Position numbers and translations under genes: made by a program
From: Paenibacillus glycanilyticus
GTDB taxonomy: Bacteria > Bacillota > Bacilli > Paenibacillales > Paenibacillaceae
DNA: 64,000 nt
Direction: 5' to 3'
Assembly (NCBI RefSeq): GCF_023715145.1
Contig: NZ_JAMBNP010000006.1
Coordinates: forward strand, 343,126-407,125
Notes under the pieces: generated by a model
The model's database searches: none
Told to the model about the DNA's origin: nothing
What the model saw: only the letters and a program-made list of their open reading frames with translations
Shown: piece by piece, positions 37,014 to 45,869 of the stretch
Position numbering within the stretch: the stretch's first letter is position 1
How the letters are laid out: each line of letters starts with the position of its first letter

Positions 37014-37907
37014 TTGAACAAACAATTACATGAAGCGATTCGCTATCCGGACGAGGCATTCCCGTACATCATGTACACCCATACGGTTCACAGGACTGTT
37101 CCCGAAGGCAGAGGATTTAACGATCTGCATTGGCATGAAGAATTGCAAATGACTTTGGTGACCAAAGGGAAATTAACGATACAAGTCAACGGGATTGATC
37201 ATGATTTGGAATACGGACAGGCTATTTTTATCAATAAGAGCGTCCTCCACATCGTTACGCAGCTCACTCCCGACGGCGAGTACGTGAGTTTTAATTTCCC
37301 CGAGAAGCTGCTCGCCTTTTATTCCGACAGTGCCATGGAGAAAAGCTACGTACTCCCTTATACCAACTCTTATTTATTATCCATTGAAATTAAAGGGGAT
37401 GCGGCATGGGAAAACCAAATCTTGCAAATCCTTTGGGGAATGAAACACGAATTCGATAAGAAAACAAGCTGGGGATGGCAGTACGAGGTTGCCATAAGAA
37501 CGGTTCAGTTATGGTTGATTCTCATCTCTCATATCTCCCTTTCTTCCGAGGAATCCTCTAAGCATAACCGACGCGAGCAAGAGAGGCTGCAATTAATGCT
37601 CAGCTTTATTCACCAAAACTATACGAACCCCATAACCTTGAAGGAAATTGCCGATGTCGCTCATTTAAGCGTATCGGAGTGTACGCGCAGCTTTAAAAAA
37701 AGCATACACGTGACTCCCTACGACTACCTGGTTAAGTACCGGATTAAAAAGAGCTGCGATTTGTTGGAATCAACCGACAAAGCAATAACCGAGATTGCCC
37801 AAAGAGTTGGATTCAATCATGTGAACCATTTTATCCAATCGTTCAAAAAACACCGCGACCTGACGCCCAAGGATTTCCGTAAAATGAGAAATGAACAATC
37901 GACATAA
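37014..37907 (+). CDS. AraC-family transcriptional regulator
   Basis: 297 aa from TTG MNKQLHEAIRY, seven bases after GAGGAG. N-terminal cupin (DLHWHEELQMTLVTKGKLTIQVNG) and C-terminal AraC domain (NPITLKEIADVAHLSVSECTRSFKK, ITEIAQRVGFNHVNHFIQSFKKHRDLTPKDFR). Divergent from the EamA transporter, the likely target. Confidence 0.9.
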   Translation: MNKQLHEAIRYPDEAFPYIMYTHTVHRTVPEGRGFNDLHWHEELQMTLVTKGKLTIQVNGIDHDLEYGQAIFINKSVLHIVTQLTPDGEYVSFNFPEKLLAFYSDSAMEKSYVLPYTNSYLLSIEIKGDAAWENQILQILWGMKHEFDKKTSWGWQYEVAIRTVQLWLILISHISLSSEESSKHNRREQERLQLMLSFIHQNYTNPITLKEIADVAHLSVSECTRSFKKSIHVTPYDYLVKYRIKKSCDLLESTDKAITEIAQRVGFNHVNHFIQSFKKHRDLTPKDFRKMRNEQST

Positions 37908-37949
37908 AAAGGGGAGCGGCTTGCCTAGGGCAAGCTGCTCCCCTTTTTC
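37906..37949. terminator. Bidirectional terminator
   Basis: AAAAAGGGGAGC-GGCTTGCC pairs with GGCAAGC-TGCTCCCCTTTTT between the convergent AraC and azoreductase genes. Confidence 0.9.
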
Positions 37950-37954
37950 GATGG

Positions 37955-38596
37955 CTATTTTGCCGCGAGAATTCTCGCCGCTTCCTCAGCTTCTTTATAA
38001 GCCTTCTGCAGAATTGCATCTTTATCCAATACAGCCGTCCCTTGGACCCGAATGATTTCATAATCCTCGATACCGATAAAATTAAACATGGATTTCAAAT
38101 ACTTATTCGAGTATTCGACTTCGGTATACCAATCATTATTGGTGTAGATGGCTCCGCTTCCCTGAATGACGAGCATGCTTCTTCCGTCCTTAAGCAGACC
38201 AACCGAGCCGTTCTCGGTATATTTGAATGTCTCCCTGGCGATCAGAATGTTGTCCATGTAATCCTTTAATTTGGACGGAACATTGAAGTTATGCAGCGGA
38301 GAAGCAATGACATATTTATTGGCGCTTTTAAATTGCTGCAATACCTTGTTCATGCGATCGGTTACTTCTTGTTCTTCGTTTGTTAAGGCTTCTCCGTTTC
38401 TTTGTTTCCCCCAAGCGCTCAAGACCGTTTTGTCGACCGCAGGCACATCATCTTCATATAAATTAATCTGTTCAATGACCTCGTCGTTTGGATGCTGCTC
38501 TTTGTACATCTTCATAAAGTAATCCAAAACATTAAGACTAAAGGAAGAAGTGCTGTTCACTTCGGGATGTGCGTTAATGATTAGAAGCTTGCTCAT
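37955..38596 (-). CDS. azoR: FMN-dependent NADH:azo/quinone oxidoreductase
   Basis: 213 aa flavodoxin-like fold. FMN-phosphate loop near SSFSLNVLDYF, VIASPLHNFNVPSKLKDYMDNI (the AzoR signature, typically PMYNFxxPxxLKxxxD) and VIQGSGAIY. Two-electron reduction of azo dyes and quinones in the cytoplasm. Single gene. Confidence 0.92.
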   Translation of the reverse strand: MSKLLIINAHPEVNSTSSFSLNVLDYFMKMYKEQHPNDEVIEQINLYEDDVPAVDKTVLSAWGKQRNGEALTNEEQEVTDRMNKVLQQFKSANKYVIASPLHNFNVPSKLKDYMDNILIARETFKYTENGSVGLLKDGRSMLVIQGSGAIYTNNDWYTEVEYSNKYLKSMFNFIGIEDYEIIRVQGTAVLDKDAILQKAYKEAEEAARILAAK

Positions 38597-38788
38597 TATA
38601 GGGTTCCTCCAATTGTTTTTTGTTTATACAAGATAAAGACAACCGAAGAAACTTCTCTGTGACAGTAAAAGCAATTAAATTACATCCGCTTGTCTTTCCT
38701 CAGCTTCTCTAACGTTTAAGATTTCCGTTTGTGACGTATTTATGATGGCATTTCGTGATAACCGTACTGACAGGATAGATTTCACAGT

Positions 38789-38817
38789 TTGACTTTCAAC
38801 CTACTAGTAGGTATAAT
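38789..38817 (+). promoter_or_regulatory. Promoter of tetR
   Basis: TTGACT, 17-nt spacer, TATAAT. The last part of the spacer is the palindrome CCTACTAGTAGG, so a bound repressor would exclude polymerase. Confidence 0.75.
38800..38811. promoter_or_regulatory. TetR operator 1
   Basis: CCTACTAGTAGG, a perfect 12-bp palindrome (14 bp with flanking A and T), lies between -35 and -10 of tetR. The same 12-mer precedes the alpha/beta hydrolase gene at 39446. Confidence 0.7.
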
Positions 38818-38845
38818 CAACTTATCGAAAAGAGGTGAACACAAA

Positions 38846-39421
38846 ATGAATCGTGCGGACGAGATTCTTCATGTTGCTCATGAGCTGCTCGTGGAACGAG
38901 GTTATAATGGCTTCAGCTATGCGGATATCGCCGATAAAGTAGGCATTCAGAAGGCCAGCATTCATTATCATTTCCCGTCTAAAGAGAATCTGGTTCAAAG
39001 CGTTATCCAGCGTTACCGTTCCATTGTCAAATCCAAACTAAGCGAGCTCGACAAGATCCCGGTCGACTCCGTTCAGAAGCTAAGGCTGTACCTGAACTAT
39101 TGGAATGAATGCCTTCAGAATAAAGCGAGTGACGTATGTTTATGCGCTCAGCTAGCGGCGGAAGTCCCCATGCTGCCGGAGTCGGTCCGAATTGAAGTCC
39201 AGGGTCATTTTGAGGAGCTTTCCGGTTGGATCGCCGGTCTATTGCGAGAAGCGATTGACAAGCGCCAGTTATCACTCTCTGCCGATCAGGTTAAGGACGA
39301 AGCCGAATTCGTCGTTGCTTCCATTCACGGCGGAATGCTGTCGGCAAGAACCTATAATAACGGCGAGTATTTTAATCAGATAAGCAAGCAATTACTAATT
39401 AAAATCGAGGCCGCGAGCTAA
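38846..39421 (+). CDS. TetR-family transcriptional repressor
   Basis: 191 aa from ATG MNRADEILHVAHELL after AAGAGGTGA. N-terminal TetR HTH (FSYADIADKVGIQKASIHYHFPSKENLV); C-terminal domain resembles TetR_C of the AcrR/YcdC-like group (SDVCLCAQLAAEVPMLPESV). Two copies of a 12-bp palindrome, in its own and the hydrolase promoter regions, make autoregulation and control of the hydrolase likely. Confidence 0.92.
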   Translation: MNRADEILHVAHELLVERGYNGFSYADIADKVGIQKASIHYHFPSKENLVQSVIQRYRSIVKSKLSELDKIPVDSVQKLRLYLNYWNECLQNKASDVCLCAQLAAEVPMLPESVRIEVQGHFEELSGWIAGLLREAIDKRQLSLSADQVKDEAEFVVASIHGGMLSARTYNNGEYFNQISKQLLIKIEAAS

Positions 39422-39445
39422 TCGATTTTTTTTGACCAACACCAT

Positions 39446-39457
39446 CCTACTAGTAGG
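39446..39457. promoter_or_regulatory. TetR operator 2
   Basis: CCTACTAGTAGG again, between tetR stop and the hydrolase gene, immediately before a possible -35 (TTGAAA). Confidence 0.7.
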
Positions 39458-39498
39458 TTGAAAAATCCAATACAATATGATTATACAGGGAGGATTCA

Positions 39499-40317
39499 AT
39501 GATGAATTCAAATGCAGCGGAAATGAAGAAACCGGTTATTGTTTTTATTCACGGCGCCTTTATGACACCGGACAGCTGGGCACCAATGAGAGATTATTTT
39601 ACCAAACAGGGATTTGAGACACTGGCTCCCGCTTGGCCGCTTCACGATCGTCCTATCAAGGAACAGCGGAGCAACCCTTCAAAGGGACTGGGCAAGCTTG
39701 GCCTGGCAGAAGTCGTTGACCATTATGCGCAAATTATTCGGGCATTGCCGGAGAAGCCAATTCTGATTGGGCATTCGTTCGGCGGTCTCATTACTCAAAT
39801 CCTTATGGACCGCAACTTAGGAGCAGCCGGTATAGCCATTGACCCTGCTGCGCCAAAAGGCATTAACGCCGGGGCTTACAAGACGGCATCCAAGTCGGTA
39901 GCCTCCATTCTTCTTAAGCCATGGAAAAAGACAGCAAGCTTGACGTTTGAGCAATTCCAGTATGCTTTTGTAAATACCATGCCTTTGCAGGAGCAAAAAG
40001 AAGCGTTCGGCTACTCTGTCCCTGAAACGACAAGAATCTTTTTCCAAAGCGCGTTTGCCTCCTTTAATTCGCAAAGCCCGCTGACGGTTAACTTCAAGAA
40101 CGGCAACCGGGGGCCGCTTCTGATTATTGCGGGAGAAGAAGACCATATCGTTCCCGCAGCCATGGTGGAGAAGAATTTCCAGCTTTATGATCAACAATCC
40201 GGAGCTATAACCCAGTTTGTAGAGTTCCCGAAAAGGTCTCACTGGATTATTGCCGAGAAGGGCTTCGAAGAGGTTGCGAATTTCATTAAACACTGGGTTC
40301 ACGTACAATTGCACTAA
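39499..40317 (+). CDS. Alpha/beta hydrolase
   Basis: 272 aa, ATG after AGGGAGG (a second ATG follows directly). Canonical triad: Ser93 in IGHSFGG, Asp215 in GEEDHIVP, His248 in RSHWII; oxyanion region IHGAFMTP. Probably an esterase or lactonase acting on a xenobiotic, as it seems to be under a TetR repressor. Substrate unknown. Confidence 0.92.
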   Translation: MMNSNAAEMKKPVIVFIHGAFMTPDSWAPMRDYFTKQGFETLAPAWPLHDRPIKEQRSNPSKGLGKLGLAEVVDHYAQIIRALPEKPILIGHSFGGLITQILMDRNLGAAGIAIDPAAPKGINAGAYKTASKSVASILLKPWKKTASLTFEQFQYAFVNTMPLQEQKEAFGYSVPETTRIFFQSAFASFNSQSPLTVNFKNGNRGPLLIIAGEEDHIVPAAMVEKNFQLYDQQSGAITQFVEFPKRSHWIIAEKGFEEVANFIKHWVHVQLH

Positions 40318-40350
40318 TCATCCTAAACAAGACACAAGCGAGGTCCGGAA

Positions 40351-41139
40351 ATGACTAGCATCCCCGAAAAGATCAGGCAGAATATGATTTGCACAAGAGA
40401 AATAATGAGTTTGGTCAGCCCCCGCATCCTCATGGAGCGGACGCCGCAGGTGATCCGGCATGAATCGGATATTATTCATCCCGTTTATAACAGCGTTATT
40501 GCTTATCATGGTGCCGTAAGCGAAGAGGCCTTGGTTGAGATCCGAACAATTGCGGAGCATTACCGGATCCGCAGGATCCCGTTCACTTGGCTGAGCTGGT
40601 CCCATGACGCTAATGCGGATGACTTGACCAAAGTGCTGGAAGCAAACGGTCTTAGCAAGGTCGATGACATAACCGGCATGTCGCTTTCCCTGATCGATTG
40701 GTCGCATGAGGCACCGGCAATTCCCGGCTTCTTCATCAAACCGATCCGGAAAGCTTCCGAGATGTTCTACTTCCGGGATATTGTACCGCCCGTCTTTCGC
40801 TTGGACGGAGAAGCTGGCGATGTCCTCGTGCATATCTGCGAAGCTGCCGCTTTCGGCGAGAACCCCAAATACCGGCATTACGTCGGATTCCTGAACGGAG
40901 AACCGGCAGCCGTTGCTACCGCGGTCCATGAAGGGGACACCATCGGCATCTACAACGTGGCCACGCTGGACGCCTACCGGCGCAAGGGCCTCGGAAGCGC
41001 ATTGACGGTGCATGCACTGCGCGAAGGACAAGCTGCGGGCGGAAGGCTTGCCGTGCTTCTGGCGAGCAAGCTGGGAGCCAACGTATATCGAACGATAGGT
41101 TTCAAAGAAGAAACGGCGATCGAGGTCTATTTGGGTTGA
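40351..41139 (+). CDS. GNAT-family N-acetyltransferase
   Basis: 262 aa. The C-terminal half (about 125-262) is a GNAT domain with acetyl-CoA motif VATLDAYRRKGLGSALTVHAL and ANVYRTIGFKEE. The N-terminal half is a diverged second domain, giving a two-domain layout of about 260 aa. Starts 33 bp after the hydrolase and may share its transcript. Acceptor unknown. Confidence 0.88.
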   Translation: MTSIPEKIRQNMICTREIMSLVSPRILMERTPQVIRHESDIIHPVYNSVIAYHGAVSEEALVEIRTIAEHYRIRRIPFTWLSWSHDANADDLTKVLEANGLSKVDDITGMSLSLIDWSHEAPAIPGFFIKPIRKASEMFYFRDIVPPVFRLDGEAGDVLVHICEAAAFGENPKYRHYVGFLNGEPAAVATAVHEGDTIGIYNVATLDAYRRKGLGSALTVHALREGQAAGGRLAVLLASKLGANVYRTIGFKEETAIEVYLG

Positions 41140-41148
41140 AGGATCGTG

Positions 41149-41195
41149 CAAAGAGCCCTTAGCTGCGCAAATTGCAGTTAAGGGCTCTTTCGTTA
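41149..41195. terminator. Bidirectional terminator
   Basis: AAAGAGCCCTTA-GCTGC pairs with GCAGT-TAAGGGCTCTTT, between the convergent GNAT and OYE genes. Confidence 0.85.
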
Positions 41196-42224
41196 TTTTA
41201 TGCCAAACCCCATGCCGTACACGCCAGGGAAAGTGGTCTCTTTGCCAAGCCTTACGGCCGCCTCAAGAGTCCAATAAGGGTTTCTCAGCATGCCTCGGCC
41301 AACGGCAACCAGATCCGCCTCTTCATTGCCGATCACGGCATTTGCTAACGCCGGGTCGTCCAATCGCCCAACAGCAATGACGGGAACATGATTCGCATTC
41401 CTAATTTCTCTTGCCATAGGCACTTGATAAGCGACATGGGTGCCCGGTCTCCCATGTGCCAGTATTGGACCTTCTCCTCCGGAACTGACATGGAACATGT
41501 CTACTCCCGCGTCCTTGTAAACTTTAGAAAAAGCAATGCTTTCCTCCAAGCCGTAGCCTTCATCGACGTATTCCCTTGCCGAAATACGCATGAGAAGCGG
41601 CATATGATCGGGTATGACGCTTTTTACCGCTCGAATGACCTGCTGGCCAAACAACGTCAAATCCTGGCCGTATTCATCCGTACGTTTATTGGTATAGGAA
41701 GAATGGAACTGATGAATTAAGTAGCCATGAGCCCCGTGAACCTCAATGGTGTCCACCCCGGCTTTAACAGCGCGTTCTGCGGCCAAGCGGAATTTCTCCA
41801 CCATCTGCTTTGTTTCCTCCGTTGTTAACGCGCGCGGCGTCTTGGACTTCTCATCGAAAGGAATGGCAGATGGCGCTACCGGAACCTCCGCATCTTCCGC
41901 TTTGCGTCCCGCATGGGCGATCTGAATGCCTATTTTGGCGCCATATTGGTGAACGGCATCCACGATGCGCTTCAATGGAGCGATCTGCTCGTCCGACCAA
42001 AGCCCAAGGTCGAGATCCGTAATGCGGCCATCCGGCTCAACATCCGTCATCTCTATAATAATGAGGCTTGCGCCTCCGATTGCACGGCTTACATAGTGAT
42101 GATAATGCCAATCGTTTACAATCCCGTCCTTCTTTGTAACGGCATATTGGCACATCGGCGGCATAACGACGCGGTTTCTCAGCTCAAGACCTTTTATCGT
42201 AAACGGCGTAAATAAATGATCCAT
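41193..42224 (-). CDS. Old yellow enzyme, NamA/YqjM-like NADPH dehydrogenase (copy 1)
   Basis: 343 aa FMN TIM barrel: LFTPFTIKGLELRNRVVMPPMCQYAV with the class III Cys, HAGRKAEDAEVP, HGAHGYLIHQFHS with the active-site His pair, and the FMN-phosphate end VGRGMLRNP. Reduces activated alkenes, nitro compounds and quinones with NADPH. Strikingly like the gene at 51319-52356. Confidence 0.92.
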   Translation of the reverse strand: MDHLFTPFTIKGLELRNRVVMPPMCQYAVTKKDGIVNDWHYHHYVSRAIGGASLIIIEMTDVEPDGRITDLDLGLWSDEQIAPLKRIVDAVHQYGAKIGIQIAHAGRKAEDAEVPVAPSAIPFDEKSKTPRALTTEETKQMVEKFRLAAERAVKAGVDTIEVHGAHGYLIHQFHSSYTNKRTDEYGQDLTLFGQQVIRAVKSVIPDHMPLLMRISAREYVDEGYGLEESIAFSKVYKDAGVDMFHVSSGGEGPILAHGRPGTHVAYQVPMAREIRNANHVPVIAVGRLDDPALANAVIGNEEADLVAVGRGMLRNPYWTLEAAVRLGKETTFPGVYGMGFGIK

Positions 42225-42328
42225 CTTCTCTTCTCCTCAATTCGGGTTTTGTAGTAGCCAGTTTGTATTGTAAACCCGTTGAGAATAATCATGCATAGGC
42301 TGCTAAAAACGGCTGCCGGATACGATTT

Positions 42329-44179
42329 CTATCCTGCCTGCTCCGGCAGCCATTCCGCCCGCAGCCGGATCGTTACCGTTGTGCCGACACCAAGCTGCGA
42401 AGAGATTTCAAGTCCGTAAATATCGCCGGCGTACAGCTTGATGCGCTCGTTCACATTAAACAAGCCGTAGGAGCTGCCGATGCCGTCCGTTTTCTCTTCG
42501 GGCGGAGGCGCTGCCCTCAGCAGCTGCCGGGAGCGCTCTTCATCCATTCCGATTCCGTTATCGGATATGGTAATCAATAAGTCCCCGCTCTCCTCTTTGA
42601 CGAGAATGGAGATCAGCCCGCGTTTTTGCTTCATTTTCCGGATGCCGTGAAGCAGCGCGTTCTCCACAATCGGCTGCAGAATCAGCTTAGGAATCTGGCA
42701 GCTTGCGATATGCGGATCCACCTCGAGGTGAAAATCAAACGTATTCGGGAACCGGTTCTGCTGAATGTTCAGGTAAACCTCTGCGAGCCGGACCTCATCC
42801 TCCATGCTAACAATGCTCTTGCCCTTGTTAAGGCTGAGACGGAAGTATTTCGCCAAGCTGTCAATCATCTGACTGATGTCGGATGCGCCTTTGCCGATCG
42901 CAATCCAATTGATCATATCAAGCGTGTTATACAAAAAATGAGGATTAATCTGCGCTTGAAGCGCCTGCAGCTGCGCTTCGCGTTCATGAATCTCGGCCCG
43001 GTATTTCTCTTCTACTAGCGTGCGAACACGCAGGATCAGATGATCCACGCTTCGTTCCAGGACGAGGAAATCGCTGTTTGAGACAACGGGCAGCTCTTCC
43101 AAGCTGTCCGTGCCTTCCCTGCGGATGACGGTGATTACCTTCCGCACCCTTTGGTTCATTCCCCGGACAATGATGGCCAGCAGAACGAACGGCAGCAGCG
43201 TGAATAATGCGAAATACTCCAAAAGGGAAGTCAGGCTGGAACGCTGGGTCAGCTTCACCGCCTGCGGGGACAGCTGGCCTCCGTTGCTTTGCGCTACCAG
43301 CTTCCAGTTCGTGGGAGAGATCGTCGTGAACATGACCTCGTCCGTATCCTTGCTAAGCCGGAAAGCATGCCCGTCACTGTCCTTGCTCGCATTAAGCTGG
43401 TCTCTCATCTCGGGAGTTATCCGCGTTCCGATCTTTGCGCGATCAGGGTGGTCGATTATCGTACCCGCCGAATCCACCAGGTAGACCTGCGTTCCGGACG
43501 AGAATTCAAGGGCGGACAACAGATCGGAGACCATCTTCTCCTTCACATCAATCATCATGACTCCGGAGATTCTATCGTAATGCTCGGGATCGCGCAGCAT
43601 GCGGGCTGACGACAGCACATCGACATTTCCAGCCTCCAAATAGGTCTGCCGATAAATGCCGCTCCAGACGATGCTCCCGTTCCCGGCGATAATATCGTTA
43701 TACCAAGGATTGTCCATTAAACTGTCCAACGAGAAAAAGTTCACCTTCTCCCCGGCGTACAGCTTTGATTTGTCCACGAACAGCCTTACGCGGAATACGT
43801 CCGAATTGGACTGAACCGATTCAACCAGATTCCGCAAGTCCTTGACGACCTCAAGCTGGGTATCGATAAGCTTGTCCGTATCGCTTACGGATAAATATTG
43901 ATGCAGTTTATTATTCATAAAAGCAGCATCGCTAATCTCCTCGATATGCTGCAGCCTATAGGATAAGTTGCTTCCCGCCTGCTCCAGCGTCAGCTGCATC
44001 GTCCGCATGACTTCATTCTTCAGAATCGTGGTGGAGCGCTCATAGTAACCGTATAAGATCACGGCCGCCGGCAAAACAATAAGCAGGAAATAAGCGATCA
44101 GCCATTGACGGGGGATCGCAATACGGCGAAGAAGACGACGGAGCCATCCGCCACCTTCCTCCTTGTATGGGCGCTTCAT
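42329..44179 (-). CDS. YesM-type sensor histidine kinase
   Basis: 616 aa from ATG MKRPYKEEGGG, 11 bases after AAGGGAGG; an alternative ATG 11 codons upstream overlaps the regulator stop by 8 bp. TM1 about 22-42, extracellular cache-like sensor (to about 290), TM2, HAMP region, His kinase motif NPHFLYNTLDMINW and GHKL box (NALLHGIRKMK, then SDNGIGMD). Partner of the upstream YesN-type regulator and placed at the end of the Lpl-like sugar operon. Confidence 0.92.
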   Translation of the reverse strand: MKRPYKEEGGGWLRRLLRRIAIPRQWLIAYFLLIVLPAAVILYGYYERSTTILKNEVMRTMQLTLEQAGSNLSYRLQHIEEISDAAFMNNKLHQYLSVSDTDKLIDTQLEVVKDLRNLVESVQSNSDVFRVRLFVDKSKLYAGEKVNFFSLDSLMDNPWYNDIIAGNGSIVWSGIYRQTYLEAGNVDVLSSARMLRDPEHYDRISGVMMIDVKEKMVSDLLSALEFSSGTQVYLVDSAGTIIDHPDRAKIGTRITPEMRDQLNASKDSDGHAFRLSKDTDEVMFTTISPTNWKLVAQSNGGQLSPQAVKLTQRSSLTSLLEYFALFTLLPFVLLAIIVRGMNQRVRKVITVIRREGTDSLEELPVVSNSDFLVLERSVDHLILRVRTLVEEKYRAEIHEREAQLQALQAQINPHFLYNTLDMINWIAIGKGASDISQMIDSLAKYFRLSLNKGKSIVSMEDEVRLAEVYLNIQQNRFPNTFDFHLEVDPHIASCQIPKLILQPIVENALLHGIRKMKQKRGLISILVKEESGDLLITISDNGIGMDEERSRQLLRAAPPPEEKTDGIGSSYGLFNVNERIKLYAGDIYGLEISSQLGVGTTVTIRLRAEWLPEQAG

Positions 44180-44204
44180 CGGGCGCGCCGCCTCCCTTGC
44201 CGGC

Positions 44205-45842
44205 CTAAACATGTTTCTCCCGGTAAACGCTTGGCGTTACGCCGGTCATTTTCTTGAACAGCTTGGTGAAATAGCTCGGATCCGTGTAACCAATCGCGTA
44301 ACATATATCGTAAAACTTGTACTGCGGATCGCGAAGCATTTCCTTCGCCTTCTCTACTCTTACCTGCGTCATGTACTCGCCTACCGTCTGGCCCGACTCT
44401 TGCTTGAACAACAGACTGACATAGGTCGGAGTCAGGAATACCTCCCTGCCGATATCCGTGACCGTCAAGCTGCCGTCCGCATAGTCTCTCTCGATAATGG
44501 CCCGGACACGCTCGACGAGATTAGCTACCTTGCCGGTACGCTTCTCGCCGATCCTCTCGCAGGCTGCGAGCAGATAAGCTTCGAGAATATGCTTCATCTC
44601 GCCAAGCGTCTCCCGGTCAAGCAAGGATTCCCATACTGCCGCTTCCGCCGCTTCCAGCTCATCGGACTGCATATTCAACTCCAGCAGCAGCTGGCCTGCG
44701 GCCAGGAAAATTTGCATGCAAACGTTGCGTCCGTATTTCAAGCCATCCGGGCGGTTACGATTCAAGTCAGCAAAGATGGACCCCAATACTTCTTGCAGCT
44801 TGCCCGTGTCCGCCGCTTTAAGCGCGGAGGTAAGCTCTTCGTTATAGATGAATTCATAACGGCTGGAGCAGCCGCTCCCCTGCTCCGGATGTTCCAAGCT
44901 GTCCATCGTAATGACGCGGTTTTTGCCCAAATACCATTTATGATTTACGGCTTCGCGGGCTTGCTTAAAGCAATGGGACAGACTGCCGAGACCGGTTACG
45001 CCATCGCTGATTCCAATCGTTACGCCGATCTTCAGCCAACGCTCGAGATTGTCGCGGATCCTGCCGGCCAGCTCAAGCAGCTGCTCCGCGGCATCGCCTA
45101 ATCCCTCGCTGTCCATGCTCATGCGCAGAATACCGGCATACTCCCCCGTATGATGCTCAAACACATAACCGCCCATATGGCTGTCGATCAGCTCCTGGCA
45201 AATGTTAAGAATCGAATACCAGAGCAGCTGCCGGTCTCTCTCGCTTCGGACGCTTATCAACTCGGTCAAATCGTCAACCGCGATGTCGATTACCCAGTAA
45301 GAGGACTCCTCAGGCAGGCTGAGCTCGAGAAATTGGACTCTTTCCTGAATGTCCCGATTCTGCAAACCGCCATTGATCAGCGACAACAGAAACTTCTCCC
45401 GAAGCACGGGCATTCCTTCCTTCAGCCTCACCTGCAGCTCTTCCTTCCTCTGCTGCTCGGCGCGTTGTTCATCCAGATCGCTCACAACGCGCTTTAGCAC
45501 GGCGCTTAACTCTTCCAGATTTACGGGCTTGAAAATGTAGTCAACCGCGCTGACTTTCATGGCGGATTTCAAATAATCGGCATCGTCATGACCGCTGACA
45601 AAAATGATCTTCACATGCGGATAATGTTCATTAATAAGGCGGGCCAACGTTATTCCGTCCATATTCGGCATGCGTACGTCCGTCAGGACAAGATCGGGTG
45701 CTTCCCGCTCGATCATCTCGAAGGCGACGTCCCCGTCATCGGCCTCTCCCAAAATCTCAATGCCAAAAGAGGACCAGTTGAAGTAGGATTGCAAGCCTGT
45801 TCTGACGGTTGTCTCGTCATCGACAACAAGCAGCTTGTACAT
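44205..45842 (-). CDS. YesN-type response regulator with AraC output domain
   Basis: 545 aa. Receiver with Asp55 in LVLTDVRMPNMDG and Lys in DYIFKPVN; long middle region (about 150-430); AraC HTH at the C-terminus (LTVTDIGREVFLTPTYVSLLFKQESGQTVGEYM, ICYAIGYTDPSYFTKLFKKMTGVTPSVYR). Likely activates the preceding ABC operon when the YesM-like kinase detects extracellular sugar. Confidence 0.93.
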   Translation of the reverse strand: MYKLLVVDDETTVRTGLQSYFNWSSFGIEILGEADDGDVAFEMIEREAPDLVLTDVRMPNMDGITLARLINEHYPHVKIIFVSGHDDADYLKSAMKVSAVDYIFKPVNLEELSAVLKRVVSDLDEQRAEQQRKEELQVRLKEGMPVLREKFLLSLINGGLQNRDIQERVQFLELSLPEESSYWVIDIAVDDLTELISVRSERDRQLLWYSILNICQELIDSHMGGYVFEHHTGEYAGILRMSMDSEGLGDAAEQLLELAGRIRDNLERWLKIGVTIGISDGVTGLGSLSHCFKQAREAVNHKWYLGKNRVITMDSLEHPEQGSGCSSRYEFIYNEELTSALKAADTGKLQEVLGSIFADLNRNRPDGLKYGRNVCMQIFLAAGQLLLELNMQSDELEAAEAAVWESLLDRETLGEMKHILEAYLLAACERIGEKRTGKVANLVERVRAIIERDYADGSLTVTDIGREVFLTPTYVSLLFKQESGQTVGEYMTQVRVEKAKEMLRDPQYKFYDICYAIGYTDPSYFTKLFKKMTGVTPSVYREKHV

Positions 45843-45869
45843 GGTTTTGTCCTCCTTAAGCGATTTTAG

